A DNA stretch of 64,000 nucleotides, taken from assembly GCA_018268755.1 (NCBI GenBank), contig JAFDVW010000007.1, forward strand, positions 124,001 to 188,000, in the 5' to 3' direction. The notes under the pieces were generated by a model. That model was given only the letters and a program-made list of their open reading frames with translations. It made no database searches and was not told the origin of the DNA. Below are positions 27,250-35,665 of the stretch, in pieces. The translations under genes were made by a program, and so were the position numbers. The stretch's first letter is position 1. The number at the start of each line of letters is the position of its first letter. This DNA comes from Acidobacteriota bacterium. Lineage in GTDB: Bacteria; Acidobacteriota; Terriglobia; Terriglobales; Acidobacteriaceae.

Positions 27250-27284
27250 GGCTTCCTTTCTGCAGCAATTGCAAAACCCTTATT

Positions 27285-27734
27285 TTATGCCACGGGAAAG
27301 GCATTCTGAAACAGCTCGAACACCGGCACGCTGCATTCGCCCTCATAGTAGACGCTGATCACATCAAATCGCCACTGCCGCACCTCCGGTAGGTGACGAA
27401 GGTACTGACGCGCCACGGCGGCCAATTCCCGCTGCTTAGAGATATCGACCGCTGCCCCGGCGGGCTTTACTTGGTGGGAGGTCCGCGTCTTTACCTCAAT
27501 AAAGCACAGCACATCGCGGTCCCAGCCAATCAGGTCGATCTCCCCCCGGCGCTGGGGAGTGCGGAAGTTGCGGGCCACCAAAATGTATCCCCGGCGGCGC
27601 AGGTAGAAGTAGGCCGCCTCTTCGCCGCGGCGGCCGGTGGCGTGATGGGCGGCCCCCGCATCCATACGGCCCGTCCGGTGGGCCAGCCAGTCCAGGAACT
27701 TCAGCGTCACTTGCAGGAAGCTTCCGCAAGCCAT
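27285..27734 (-). CDS. YraN / UPF0102 family protein
   Basis: Small endonuclease-fold protein, 149 aa from ATG 27734; an in-frame GTG at 27780-27782 would add 16 residues. The family core is clear: GRRGEEAAYFYLRRRGYILVARNFR, GEIDLIGWDRDVLCFIEVKTR with the E/D...ExK pattern of restriction-type nuclease folds, and DISKQRELAAVARQYL. The physiological role is not established. It lies between galT and an aminotransferase gene; the terminator upstream separates it from the latter. Confidence 0.85.
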   Translation of the reverse strand: MACGSFLQVTLKFLDWLAHRTGRMDAGAAHHATGRRGEEAAYFYLRRRGYILVARNFRTPQRRGEIDLIGWDRDVLCFIEVKTRTSHQVKPAGAAVDISKQRELAAVARQYLRHLPEVRQWRFDVISVYYEGECSVPVFELFQNAFPVA

Positions 27735-27800
27735 GCCGGGACGATAGCGGCTCGATACCGGGCAGTCTGTGACAGATATCACAAGCGTTCCACAAACAGA

Positions 27801-27844
27801 GTGAAAAAAGAAAGGCCATTCCGGAAGCTTTCCCGGAATGGCCT
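27801..27844 (-). terminator. Intrinsic terminator of the aminotransferase gene
   Basis: Perfect 12-bp stem AGGCCATTCCGG (27813-27824) / CCGGAATGGCCT (27833-27844) with an 8-base loop. On the minus strand it is followed by TTCTTTTTTCAC, a good T-run. Confidence 0.88.
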
Positions 27845-27863
27845 GCAGTTCGAAAACCTTGGA

Positions 27864-29216
27864 TTAAATGCCCTTGCCGGCGATCTCAATGCACTCTTCG
27901 AGCACGTCCACCGCGGTGTCGGCTTCTTGCTGGTTGACCACCAGCGGCGGAGAGAGGCGCACCGAGCTGGGACCGCACCCCAGGAAGAGCAGGCCGCGTT
28001 CAAAAGCCAGCTCGACAATGCGGTCGCGTTCGGCGGCCGCATATTCCTTGGTCTGCTTGTCTTTCACGATGTCGACGCCGATCATCAGGCCGCGGCCCCG
28101 AATATCGCCCACCAGCTTGTGCTTCTTCGGCCAGTCGGCCATGCGGTGCAGAATGTGGTTGCCCACCTGCTCCGCATTCTTGACCAGACCTTCTTTTTCG
28201 ATGACGTCCAGGGTGGCCAGGGCGGCGGCAATGCAGATGGGATTTCCGCCGAAGGTCGAGGCATGCGAACCGGGCACCCAGTCCATGACATCGGCCTTGC
28301 TGATCACCACGCCCAGCGGCATGCCGGAAGCAATGCCCTTGGCGCTGCAAATGATATCGGGCTGCACGCCGGTGTGCTCGATGGCCCACCACTTGCCGGT
28401 GCGGCCAACGCCAGACTGCACTTCATCCGCCACCAAAAGAATGCCGTGGCGGTCGCAGATGCGGCGCAGTTCCTGCATAAAGACGGTCGGGGCCACCACG
28501 TAACCGCCTTCGCCCTGCACCGGCTCCACAAAGATGGCCGCCACTTCTTCCGGCGGAAGAATGGTCTTGAAGAGCTTGTCCTCAATGTATCGGGCGCAGC
28601 CCAGGGCGAACTTCTCCGGGTCCTGCGCACCCTCGATGCCGCGATATACATCGGGATACTTGATGTGGGTCACGCCCGGCACCAGCGGCGCAAAGCGGCG
28701 CTTCTGCTGCGGTTTCGAGGCAGTCAGCGAAAGCGCGCCCATGGTGCGTCCATGGAAAGCGCCGAAGAAAGCGATCACGTTCTGCCGCTTGGTGTGGTAG
28801 CGGGAAAGCTTCAGGGCGCACTCCACAGCTTCCGTGCCGGAGTTGCCGTAGTAAATGCGGTGCGGGCCGGCCATGGGAGCGATCTTCGACAGCCGCTCCG
28901 CCAGAGTCACCATGCTCTCATAGTAAAAATCCGTGCCCGACATGTGGATAAGGTCCGCCGCCTGCTTCTGGATCGCGGCCACCACGTCGGGATGACAGTG
29001 TCCGGTGGAATTCACGGCGATGCCGGCGGAAAAATCGAAGAACTCATTGCCATCCACATCGGTAATCACGATGCCGCGGCCGCTCTTGGCCACCAGGGGA
29101 TAGGAACGGGTATAGGAAGGGGAAATGTATTTGTCATCGCCGGCGACAATGCGCTTGGCTTCGGGGCCGGGCAGGGCGGTCTTGAGCTTGGGACCAATCA
29201 GAGTTTTGGTGGCCAT
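27864..29216 (-). CDS. Class III aminotransferase (acetylornithine / 4-aminobutyrate type)
   Basis: PLP-dependent omega-aminotransferase of 450 aa. The start at ATG 29216 has GGAGGATT upstream; longer frames lack a ribosome site. Features are FDFSAGIAVNSTGHCHPDVV, YGNSGTEAVECALKL, FFGAFHGRTMGALSLT, LLVADEVQSGVGRTGKWWA, the PLP lysine in IICSAKGIASGMPLG, and the phosphate-loop HASTFGGNP. It is longer than ArgD and resembles 4-aminobutyrate or lysine-6 transaminases. No arginine or GABA genes are nearby, so the amino donor is open. Confidence 0.9.
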   Translation of the reverse strand: MATKTLIGPKLKTALPGPEAKRIVAGDDKYISPSYTRSYPLVAKSGRGIVITDVDGNEFFDFSAGIAVNSTGHCHPDVVAAIQKQAADLIHMSGTDFYYESMVTLAERLSKIAPMAGPHRIYYGNSGTEAVECALKLSRYHTKRQNVIAFFGAFHGRTMGALSLTASKPQQKRRFAPLVPGVTHIKYPDVYRGIEGAQDPEKFALGCARYIEDKLFKTILPPEEVAAIFVEPVQGEGGYVVAPTVFMQELRRICDRHGILLVADEVQSGVGRTGKWWAIEHTGVQPDIICSAKGIASGMPLGVVISKADVMDWVPGSHASTFGGNPICIAAALATLDVIEKEGLVKNAEQVGNHILHRMADWPKKHKLVGDIRGRGLMIGVDIVKDKQTKEYAAAERDRIVELAFERGLLFLGCGPSSVRLSPPLVVNQQEADTAVDVLEECIEIAGKGI

Positions 29217-29642
29217 GAGAATCCTCCAGAAAATTGTCGTTGATCGTTCGTTTGGGCCGTGGCTGCCGGAAAGGGTTTTCCCCCTTGAAAGGGAGCTACT
29301 TCCGGAACCCAAAGAAAACCGGGAGGATCAAAGCTAGTCGCTGCCGAAAAGACTGGGCCGGCGGTTGGAAGGTAATACCGCTCGGTAACGGCGCGGGCAG
29401 ACCAGGAAGTCGAGCCAGCACTCAGGAAGATGCGAATTGGAGTTCCGAACCATTACAACGATTCCCTGCATAAATTATAGCTTGCCTTGGCCCAAGGCGG
29501 AACCCCCGGAAAGTAACCGGGAATCACCAGTTTTACAGCCAATTCCGCTATTCCGAGGCGGGCGCACCCGGCAGTCCCCGCTGGCCTTCTCCGCCCGCGC
29601 CGTTTATCCTGAGTCTCTTTTATCGCGGGAACCAAGGACCTT
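29217..29642. other. Divergent spacer with a long leader for the aminotransferase gene
   Basis: About 430 bases between the divergent aminotransferase and SDR genes. On the minus strand TATAAT (29474-29479) could be a -10 box, giving a leader of about 250 bases. That leader contains foldable segments, including paired GGTTTTC and GAAAACC near 29280-29325. I do not recognise a known riboswitch class. AAGGA just before 29643 serves the SDR. Confidence 0.4.
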
Positions 29643-30395
29643 ATGCGCGGACTACAAAACAAGCGAGTGCTCATTACTGGCGGGGCCAGCGGCATTGGCG
29701 CGGCCACGGCCGCACGCTTTCTGGAGGAAGGCTCGGCCGTCGTCGTGCTCGACCGCGACGCCAGAGGGCGCGAAGAAATTCAACATCAGCTTCCCCGCCT
29801 GGCCGGAACGGTGGCAGCGGATGTTTCCGACCTGAAGCAGGTGCAATCGGCTTTTGCCGGGGCTGTCCGCCTGATGGGCGGGGTGGATGTCCTGATCAAC
29901 AACGCCGGCATCAGCATTCGCCACAACTTCCTCGACATTACTCCGGAAGAATGGGACAAAGTGCTGGCGGTGAATCTGACCGGCGTGTTTTATGTGGCGC
30001 AGACCGCGGCACGGCACATGTGGGAGCACGGCGGCGGCGTGATTCTGCAGACGGCATCCACCAACGGAATCATGGGATACCCCTACTACGCGGACTACAA
30101 TGCCACCAAGGCCGGCGTGATCGAGCTCACCCGCTCCATGGCCCTCGAGCTGGCGCCGAAGGTGCGCGTCTGCGCCGTCGCTCCGGGCTATGTGCTGACC
30201 CCCATGCAACGCGCTGAATACACCGACGAGATGCTGGACGCGGTCAACAGCAAGATCCCGCTGCGCCGTCATGCCAAGCCGGAAGAAATTGCGGCCCTGT
30301 TCGCCTTTCTGGCGTCGGACGATGCGGCCTACGCCACCGGCCACGTCTACACCATGGATGGGGCGGAAACCGCAGGAGGCTTGGCCAGCCGCTGA
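29643..30395 (+). CDS. Short-chain dehydrogenase/reductase (SDR)
   Basis: Classical SDR of 250 aa, NAD(P)-dependent oxidoreductase. Dinucleotide loop VLITGGASGIGAATAARF, NNAGIS, and the catalytic Ser-Tyr-Lys group in TASTNGIMGYPYYADYNATKAG. An acidic residue after the second strand (VVVLDRDA) suggests NAD rather than NADP. The C-terminus ends YTMDGAETAGGLASR in place of the usual DGG motif. Substrate not identifiable. It is convergent with the nucleotidyltransferase gene, leaving one base between the stops. Confidence 0.9.
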   Translation: MRGLQNKRVLITGGASGIGAATAARFLEEGSAVVVLDRDARGREEIQHQLPRLAGTVAADVSDLKQVQSAFAGAVRLMGGVDVLINNAGISIRHNFLDITPEEWDKVLAVNLTGVFYVAQTAARHMWEHGGGVILQTASTNGIMGYPYYADYNATKAGVIELTRSMALELAPKVRVCAVAPGYVLTPMQRAEYTDEMLDAVNSKIPLRRHAKPEEIAALFAFLASDDAAYATGHVYTMDGAETAGGLASR

Positions 30396-30396
30396 A

Positions 30397-31560
30397 CTAC
30401 CCGGCCAGCCGCCGCAACAGGCGCGCCATTCGCACCCCGCGATAAAGCGGAAAGAGTTTTTCCGGCAGACGCACGACCGCCCACTCCCCCGTGCTCGGAG
30501 TGCAGGCCAGCCGCCACAGAAAACGCGCCCGGTCGCTCCAGCGCTCGCGCAGCCCCAACATCAGGCGGAAGTAGGCGGATGATGCAGGATGGTAAGATTC
30601 GCCGCGCTTCATCTGTTCCGCAATTTCCTGCGCGATGGCCTGAGCGGCGAGATCCATGGGAACGCCTTGCGGCATCTCGGCTCCCAGCAAATTCCGCGCC
30701 AGTAGAAAATTCACCGCCAGGATGCGTGCCACGCCCAGCCTGGTGGATTCCTTCCGCACCGCCTGCCAGTCCAGTTCCCGGGTCTTCACCAACTGGACCA
30801 GATCGCAAAGCCAGGCCAGTTTTTCCCAGGCGTGCTTGGCGGCATGCACGGCCAACACCAGCAGCAGGGTCTCGGGGGCCAGGCTAAGAATGGACCGGCC
30901 CTGGAACTCCACCGGCCTGGCGCCGCGAAAAAGATCCTCGATCGCAAAATCCACCGCATAAAAATGCGGCAGCACGTTCCACTGGACTTCCAGCACGTTT
31001 CTCCCGCGCGCGCTGTCCAAGGTGTATTCGTAACCGGACTTCAAATAGGCCCGGTGCTGGGCCGCCGTGAGTTGCAAAGCCGGCCGGTATCCCAAAGCTT
31101 GCAGGGCTGTGATGGCGCGTGAGACATCGTGCGGCCGGATCAGCAGGTCGATGTCGCCGAACTGGCGCGCCGCCACATCGCCGTAGAGCATCTCCGCCAG
31201 GACGGCTCCCTTATAGGGAAGGGCTTCAATCTGCGCCGAGCGCAGACATTCCAGCACCGCCATCAGCTCGCCCGTCAAAAGGACCGCGCGCCGGACTTGC
31301 AACTGATAGCCGGCCGAGAAGCCGGCCAGCGCCGAGGGGGGAACCTGTTCCTGCATGAGCCGCCCATACACCTGCGGCAGGACGCCATGCTTTTGCGCCA
31401 GGTCGAGCAGCTGCGGCCAGTCCTGAAATGTTCGGCAGAAATCCGCACTTCTGGATTCCCGCTGCACGGAACAGCAGGCCAGCAAGACCTGGCGTATTTT
31501 TTCCGGCGTAGCAGCGAGCAGCCGATTGCCGGAAACCACGGGTTGTGCCGATGTCGCCAT
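30397..31560 (-). CDS. Nucleotidyltransferase-fold protein (NTP_transf_5-like)
   Basis: Encodes 387 aa. The central part (about residues 105-150) has ALPYKGAVLAEMLYGDVAAR followed by QFGDIDLLIRPHDVSRAITAL, the motif of the uncharacterised nucleotidyltransferase family PF14907, in which DIDLLI gives two metal-binding aspartates. The rest is helical with several tryptophans. In other bacteria this family often sits among polysaccharide or export genes; here no such genes are adjacent. Function unknown. Confidence 0.8.
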   Translation of the reverse strand: MATSAQPVVSGNRLLAATPEKIRQVLLACCSVQRESRSADFCRTFQDWPQLLDLAQKHGVLPQVYGRLMQEQVPPSALAGFSAGYQLQVRRAVLLTGELMAVLECLRSAQIEALPYKGAVLAEMLYGDVAARQFGDIDLLIRPHDVSRAITALQALGYRPALQLTAAQHRAYLKSGYEYTLDSARGRNVLEVQWNVLPHFYAVDFAIEDLFRGARPVEFQGRSILSLAPETLLLVLAVHAAKHAWEKLAWLCDLVQLVKTRELDWQAVRKESTRLGVARILAVNFLLARNLLGAEMPQGVPMDLAAQAIAQEIAEQMKRGESYHPASSAYFRLMLGLRERWSDRARFLWRLACTPSTGEWAVVRLPEKLFPLYRGVRMARLLRRLAG

Positions 31561-31808
31561 CGCGGAATTTGCCAGGAGTCAGCGGGCCTGGCAACGCCCT
31601 TATCATACGAACACTTTCCCGGCGCTCCACGCGGTCGCCGTTGCCGAGGCAGGTTCCCGTGGAGCCGTTTCCGCCGCTTGCGTGGGCAACAAGGAAGCTC
31701 CTCGCGTTACTTCCGTTACCGCCCAAAATGGGGGGAACACGCCACAAAAGCCCCTCCGAGCTTAAAATTCTCTTACCCCGTTTCGATCGCATTTCAGAAA
31801 GCTGAGCC

Positions 31809-32258
31809 ATGCAGTTCGTTGCCAAAGCTTACGAGAAAGCCCGCCGCAGCACGCGTATCCGGGCGCAAATCCCGGTGAGAGTTACCAGCCAGGACCCCGC
31901 CGACCCCTATAGCGAAAACTGCTATACCGTGGTGGTAAATCTGCAAGGATGCGGCGTGCGCCTGAATCATGCTTTGCAGCCCGGGACCCCGGTCCACCTG
32001 GATCAGCTGCCCACAGGGGCGGAAGTCAACGGCCGGGTGGCCAATTGTGTGGCCCTGGGGACGGAAGGAAAATACTGGCTGGTGGGAATTGCTTTCGCGG
32101 CCTCGGGAAACATCTGGGGACTGCATCCCGTTCCCGCGGACTGGGGAATGCCGGCCCGGCCTGCCGTGGCCGCTCCTGCGCATGGCGCAGCCAAGCCGCA
32201 AGGCTGGCCCTACAATCTCTTTTCCAGCCGTGGCGAAGCCCATCCCGGCAAGAAATAG
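31809..32258 (+). CDS. PilZ-like domain protein
   Basis: Encodes 149 aa. ARRSTRIRAQIPVRVTSQDP gives an RxxxR-type start of a PilZ domain, and VVVNLQGCGVRLNH sits where a [D/N]x[S/A]xxG motif is expected but has Gln in place of Ser/Ala, so c-di-GMP binding is uncertain. The last 50 residues are Pro/Ala-rich and probably disordered. It lies near a large c-di-GMP enzyme on the opposite strand, which gives functional context only. Confidence 0.75.
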   Translation: MQFVAKAYEKARRSTRIRAQIPVRVTSQDPADPYSENCYTVVVNLQGCGVRLNHALQPGTPVHLDQLPTGAEVNGRVANCVALGTEGKYWLVGIAFAASGNIWGLHPVPADWGMPARPAVAAPAHGAAKPQGWPYNLFSSRGEAHPGKK

Positions 32259-32487
32259 CCGGGCCACGGATTCTCCCAGATTTTCACGGATAAGACCCCA
32301 AAAAACAAAACACGAAGCCAAGACGGCTACGCACGGCCCTTGCGTCTATTGCTCAAGCAAAGCCGTAGAGTAAATAGTTGGGGTTCTGGAACCAGCCACG
32401 ATCTCACTGGCAGGGACTCTTCGCGTACCCAAGGCTAGAGCCCCTGTTTTTAGGCTTTATTCGTGAAAATTCGTGGAAATCCGCGGC
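32259..32487. other. Convergent spacer with degenerate repeats
   Basis: Between the PilZ-like gene and the c-di-GMP enzyme gene. It contains imperfect repeats of the type ATTTTCACGGAT (32280) and GTGAAAATTCGTGG (32462), in opposite orientations. No T-run terminator stands out. Confidence 0.4.
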
Positions 32488-35250
32488 CTAGCTCTTAGCG
32501 TCCAGCAATTTGGCCAGGTAGCGATTGTCGTAGAACATGGTGGCGTTCTGCACGAATTCGAGGATGCGGGGCAGTTTCTCCCGGTTCTCGCGGTTCATGT
32601 CATTGAACGAGATGGCCACGCCGTTGCCGGGATCGATGCGCACCACGCTGCCTTCGGCGTGCAGCTTGCCGTCATCAATGGAGAAAACCAGGGTCAGGCC
32701 GGTGCCCGGGGTCAAAATGGCGCTGGTTTCCACGAAACACCCGCCCAGGCTGACATCGGTCAGGTTCCCCAACACTGGCGTACCGCCGCCGTGGGGCTGC
32801 AGCTCAATGGTCACGCGGCAACGCATGCGGGGATACATCCGCCGGTTCTTGCGCGAGGGCTGCTGCTGCTTCTCGATGTACATGCGGCGGTCGGCGGTCG
32901 CCAGCAGGCCTTCCGCGTCCTGCCCATCTTCCGGATAGGTGGCGTAACCCAGGCTGAGCGAAAGCAATTCCTCTTCGCAGACTTCGCGGCCCACATCGGT
33001 GGCCAAATCACGCAGCAAGGTCCCCTTCTTTTCAGCTGCGTCCGTGGTCAGGCCGGGCGCCACCAGAACGAACTCGTCGCCGCCCATGCGGGCCACGTAG
33101 TCGTACTCACGGCAGGTATCTTTTAGACGCTGCGCGAACAGACGCAACACGCGGTTCCCTTCCAGGTGCCCGAAGCGGTCATTGATCTGCTTGAACCCGT
33201 CCATGTCGCAGACCATCACGATCAAGGGCGCGGTGTCACGCTTGCAGCGGGCCAGTTCGCGGTCCAGCTGCAGGAAGAGCGAACGCGCATTGGGCAGGCC
33301 GGTAAGGTAGTCCGTGGTGGCCGAGCTTTCCGCCTGCTCGTACTTCAAGGCATTCTCAATCGCCAGAGCCATCTTGGAGCTAATGGCCAGCAGGATGCGC
33401 AGGTGGTCGGAAGTGAAGGCGTCGGTTTCGGCGTGATATAGCGACAAAACTCCCACCACGCCGGCCAGACCCTCCAGCGGTATGGCCATGGCGGAGCGCA
33501 GCGTGCTGAATTTCGAAGGATCGTTCAGGTATCCCGGTTCCACCGAGGGATTGCCATTGACGATCGGCTTCTTGTTTTCCGCGACCCAGCCCGAGAGCCC
33601 CTGGCCCAGCGGAATCTGCAGCGAAGAAAACAGCCGGAAGTTGTCGCCGTTGACATGCTCCGGCATCAGCAGATCGTTCCGGCGCACATAAATCACAATG
33701 GCGTCGTAGGGCACCAGCCGCTTCAGCTTCACGGAAAATACGGAAAGGGTCTCTCCCAGGCTAAGCGACGCGCCCAGGTCCTGACTCAGCTCAAACAGCG
33801 TCTGCGCTTCCTGGCGGGCCGCCGCGATGGAAGAGAGGAAGGTGGCTTCCTGGCCTTCCTTGGTGGAAATATCTTCAAAACCCGCGGCCGGCGCGAAACC
33901 ACGTTCTACCTTCAGATCTTTCGAGAGGGCCTTGCTCTCTTTATGGCCGAAGCGCGTCTCCACGATTTTTTCCAGCTCGCGATAGCGCTTTTGCAGGATA
34001 TTGACGACCCGGGGATCGAACGACTTTCCTGACTCACCCACCAGGCGCTGAATCACCACTTCCAGGGGCAAGGCCCGGCGATATTGCCGGTCCGAGGCCA
34101 AGGCATCCAGGTAATCGACAGCCGTTAAAATGCGCGCCCCGATAGGGATCTCTTCCCCTTTCAGGCCGAAGGGGTAGCCCGAACCATCCCATTTTTCGTG
34201 ATGAGCACGCACGATCGGCACCACAGGATAGGGGAAGCGCACTCGCTCCAGGATCTCCGCTCCCACCACGGGGTGGATCTTCATTTTTTCGAACTCTTCC
34301 GGCGTCAGACGGCCGGGCTTGGAGATGATGTGCTCGGGGACCGCCAACTTGCCGATGTCGTGCAAGAGCGCCGCCGCATGCAGGGCTTCCATCTCATCTT
34401 TGGTGACGCCCAGTTCTTTGGCCACTTCAATGGCATAAATGCGTACCCGCTGCAGGTGGTCGTGGGTGGTATGGTCTTTGGCTTCAATGGCCAGAGCCAG
34501 CGCTTCAATGGTGCGCAGATGGAGATTGGCCATCTCCTCCACATGCCGCTTTTCATCTTCCAGCCGGCTCAGATACAGGCGATAGGAGCGATAGACCAGA
34601 TAGACAGCGGGCAGAACGAGCAACGCCGTTTCCCAATGAAACATGCGATTGAGCCAGCCGATGCCCGAGGCAAGCGCCGCTCCCGCCAGATAGTAGGGAA
34701 ACGACCAGAAGTAGCAGTCAATCCACAGCCGGCGCAGCGACTTCGCGTCCGTCAGGGCTAGGTAGGTGGCGATGGACCCGGTGTTGGCCACAAAGTAGAC
34801 CGACGCCGCAATCAACAAGCGAAAGGTCTGGCTTTCCACTTCCGCCTGCAAAATGGAGTTGTGGAACACCCAGTACGCCAGCGCAATGGCGGAGGCGCTG
34901 GCACATAAATTGAACGTGACCCGCAGCGGGCTGGGGCGGTCGCGGTAAAAACACTGAATCAGCACCGCCACGCATCCCAGGACCAGCGTCTCCGTGAAAC
35001 TTAGCTCCAGGATGCCCAACAGCGTAAACAAGAAGTTCACCGACATGGTATCGGTAATTTCCGGCAGGTTGACCTTGAGCCGGGAGACCAGCAGCGAAAT
35101 CAGGAGATAACAGATAAATTCTGCGATGTTCTTGCTGCTGGGGTGCAATACCCCATACACAAGAACTACGCTGCCTGAGGCCACCATCAGGCTGAAAAAG
35201 ATCTTCGCGCTCCAAGGCGTGAATCGCCATGGCTGCGCACTCTGGCCCAT
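32488..35250 (-). CDS. Membrane protein with HD-GYP, GAF, GGDEF and PilZ domains
   Basis: Encodes 920 aa from ATG 35250 (AGGA five bases upstream; ATG 35271 is an alternative). About seven membrane helices fill residues 15-222. An HD-GYP phosphodiesterase domain follows (about 240-425) with LLHDIGKLAVPEHI, HHEKWDGSGYP and TAVDYLDAL. Then come a GAF domain (about 475-640), a GGDEF domain (about 645-795) with RMGGDEFVLV and an intact RxxD inhibition site (REYD) five residues before it, and a C-terminal PilZ domain (about 800-900) with RRMYPR and NLTDVSLGGCF. It could make, break and sense c-di-GMP in one chain. Single gene, upstream of and divergent from tRNA-Ile. Confidence 0.93.
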   Translation of the reverse strand: MGQSAQPWRFTPWSAKIFFSLMVASGSVVLVYGVLHPSSKNIAEFICYLLISLLVSRLKVNLPEITDTMSVNFLFTLLGILELSFTETLVLGCVAVLIQCFYRDRPSPLRVTFNLCASASAIALAYWVFHNSILQAEVESQTFRLLIAASVYFVANTGSIATYLALTDAKSLRRLWIDCYFWSFPYYLAGAALASGIGWLNRMFHWETALLVLPAVYLVYRSYRLYLSRLEDEKRHVEEMANLHLRTIEALALAIEAKDHTTHDHLQRVRIYAIEVAKELGVTKDEMEALHAAALLHDIGKLAVPEHIISKPGRLTPEEFEKMKIHPVVGAEILERVRFPYPVVPIVRAHHEKWDGSGYPFGLKGEEIPIGARILTAVDYLDALASDRQYRRALPLEVVIQRLVGESGKSFDPRVVNILQKRYRELEKIVETRFGHKESKALSKDLKVERGFAPAAGFEDISTKEGQEATFLSSIAAARQEAQTLFELSQDLGASLSLGETLSVFSVKLKRLVPYDAIVIYVRRNDLLMPEHVNGDNFRLFSSLQIPLGQGLSGWVAENKKPIVNGNPSVEPGYLNDPSKFSTLRSAMAIPLEGLAGVVGVLSLYHAETDAFTSDHLRILLAISSKMALAIENALKYEQAESSATTDYLTGLPNARSLFLQLDRELARCKRDTAPLIVMVCDMDGFKQINDRFGHLEGNRVLRLFAQRLKDTCREYDYVARMGGDEFVLVAPGLTTDAAEKKGTLLRDLATDVGREVCEEELLSLSLGYATYPEDGQDAEGLLATADRRMYIEKQQQPSRKNRRMYPRMRCRVTIELQPHGGGTPVLGNLTDVSLGGCFVETSAILTPGTGLTLVFSIDDGKLHAEGSVVRIDPGNGVAISFNDMNRENREKLPRILEFVQNATMFYDNRYLAKLLDAKS

Positions 35251-35563
35251 CTCTTTCCTAAACTGCAGCATAGGGTTGGTATATGGTGCTCTGCCGGGGG
35301 ATGCGACGCTTCTAGAGATATCAGCTAACCCGCTGTTGTACAACAACTTAGCGAAATTCTCGGCAAACTTTGGTAACTTTCTCCAAGTACTGTCTGGAAG
35401 CTGGAGGCAAGTGCCTTCATCTCCACGAACTTACGCTGGCCGGGAGAGGCGCGACCGGGGACCGGGGGAAAGAGAGCGGGCGAGGGGACAAAAATGGCCC
35501 TCCTCTTGCTCGGGCTCCCCACTCTGCCAGAGGCCCCTCCAAATTATGCTAGATTGGGCAAGC
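35251..35563. other. Spacer between the c-di-GMP enzyme and tRNA-Ile
   Basis: About 310 bases carrying the promoters of both divergent units. No clear operator or RNA element is visible other than the tRNA that follows. Confidence 0.4.
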
Positions 35564-35639
35564 GGGCCCGTAGCTCAGCGGTTAGAGCAGTGGACTCATA
35601 ATCCATTGGTCCAAGGTTCAAATCCTTGCGGGCCCACCA
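35564..35639 (+). tRNA. tRNA-Ile (CAU anticodon, lysidine type)
   Basis: 76 bases with CCA encoded. Acceptor arms GGGCCCG / CGGGCCC pair fully, with discriminator A. The D-arm has TAGCTCAGCGGTTAGAGCA, the anticodon loop reads CTCATAA (CAT), and the T-arm is CAAGGTTCAAATCCTTG. The body matches the elongator Ile2 type, whose CAU is modified to lysidine-AU to read AUA, rather than initiator or elongator Met. The Ile2 against Met call is by resemblance. Confidence 0.9.
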
Positions 35640-35665
35640 TTGTTTTCCCCTCCGGTTTTGACCCC

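Noticed and set aside
27393-29243. Plus-strand open frame of 616 codons
   Set aside because: Antisense to the aminotransferase, and it crosses a clear minus-strand terminator.
29217-29480. Known riboswitch upstream of the aminotransferase
   Set aside because: No conserved core of the glycine, lysine, SAM, TPP or cobalamin classes could be found by eye.
31809-32258. Assigning this PilZ-like protein as a sure c-di-GMP receptor
   Set aside because: The second binding motif has Gln in place of Ser/Ala, so binding is doubtful.
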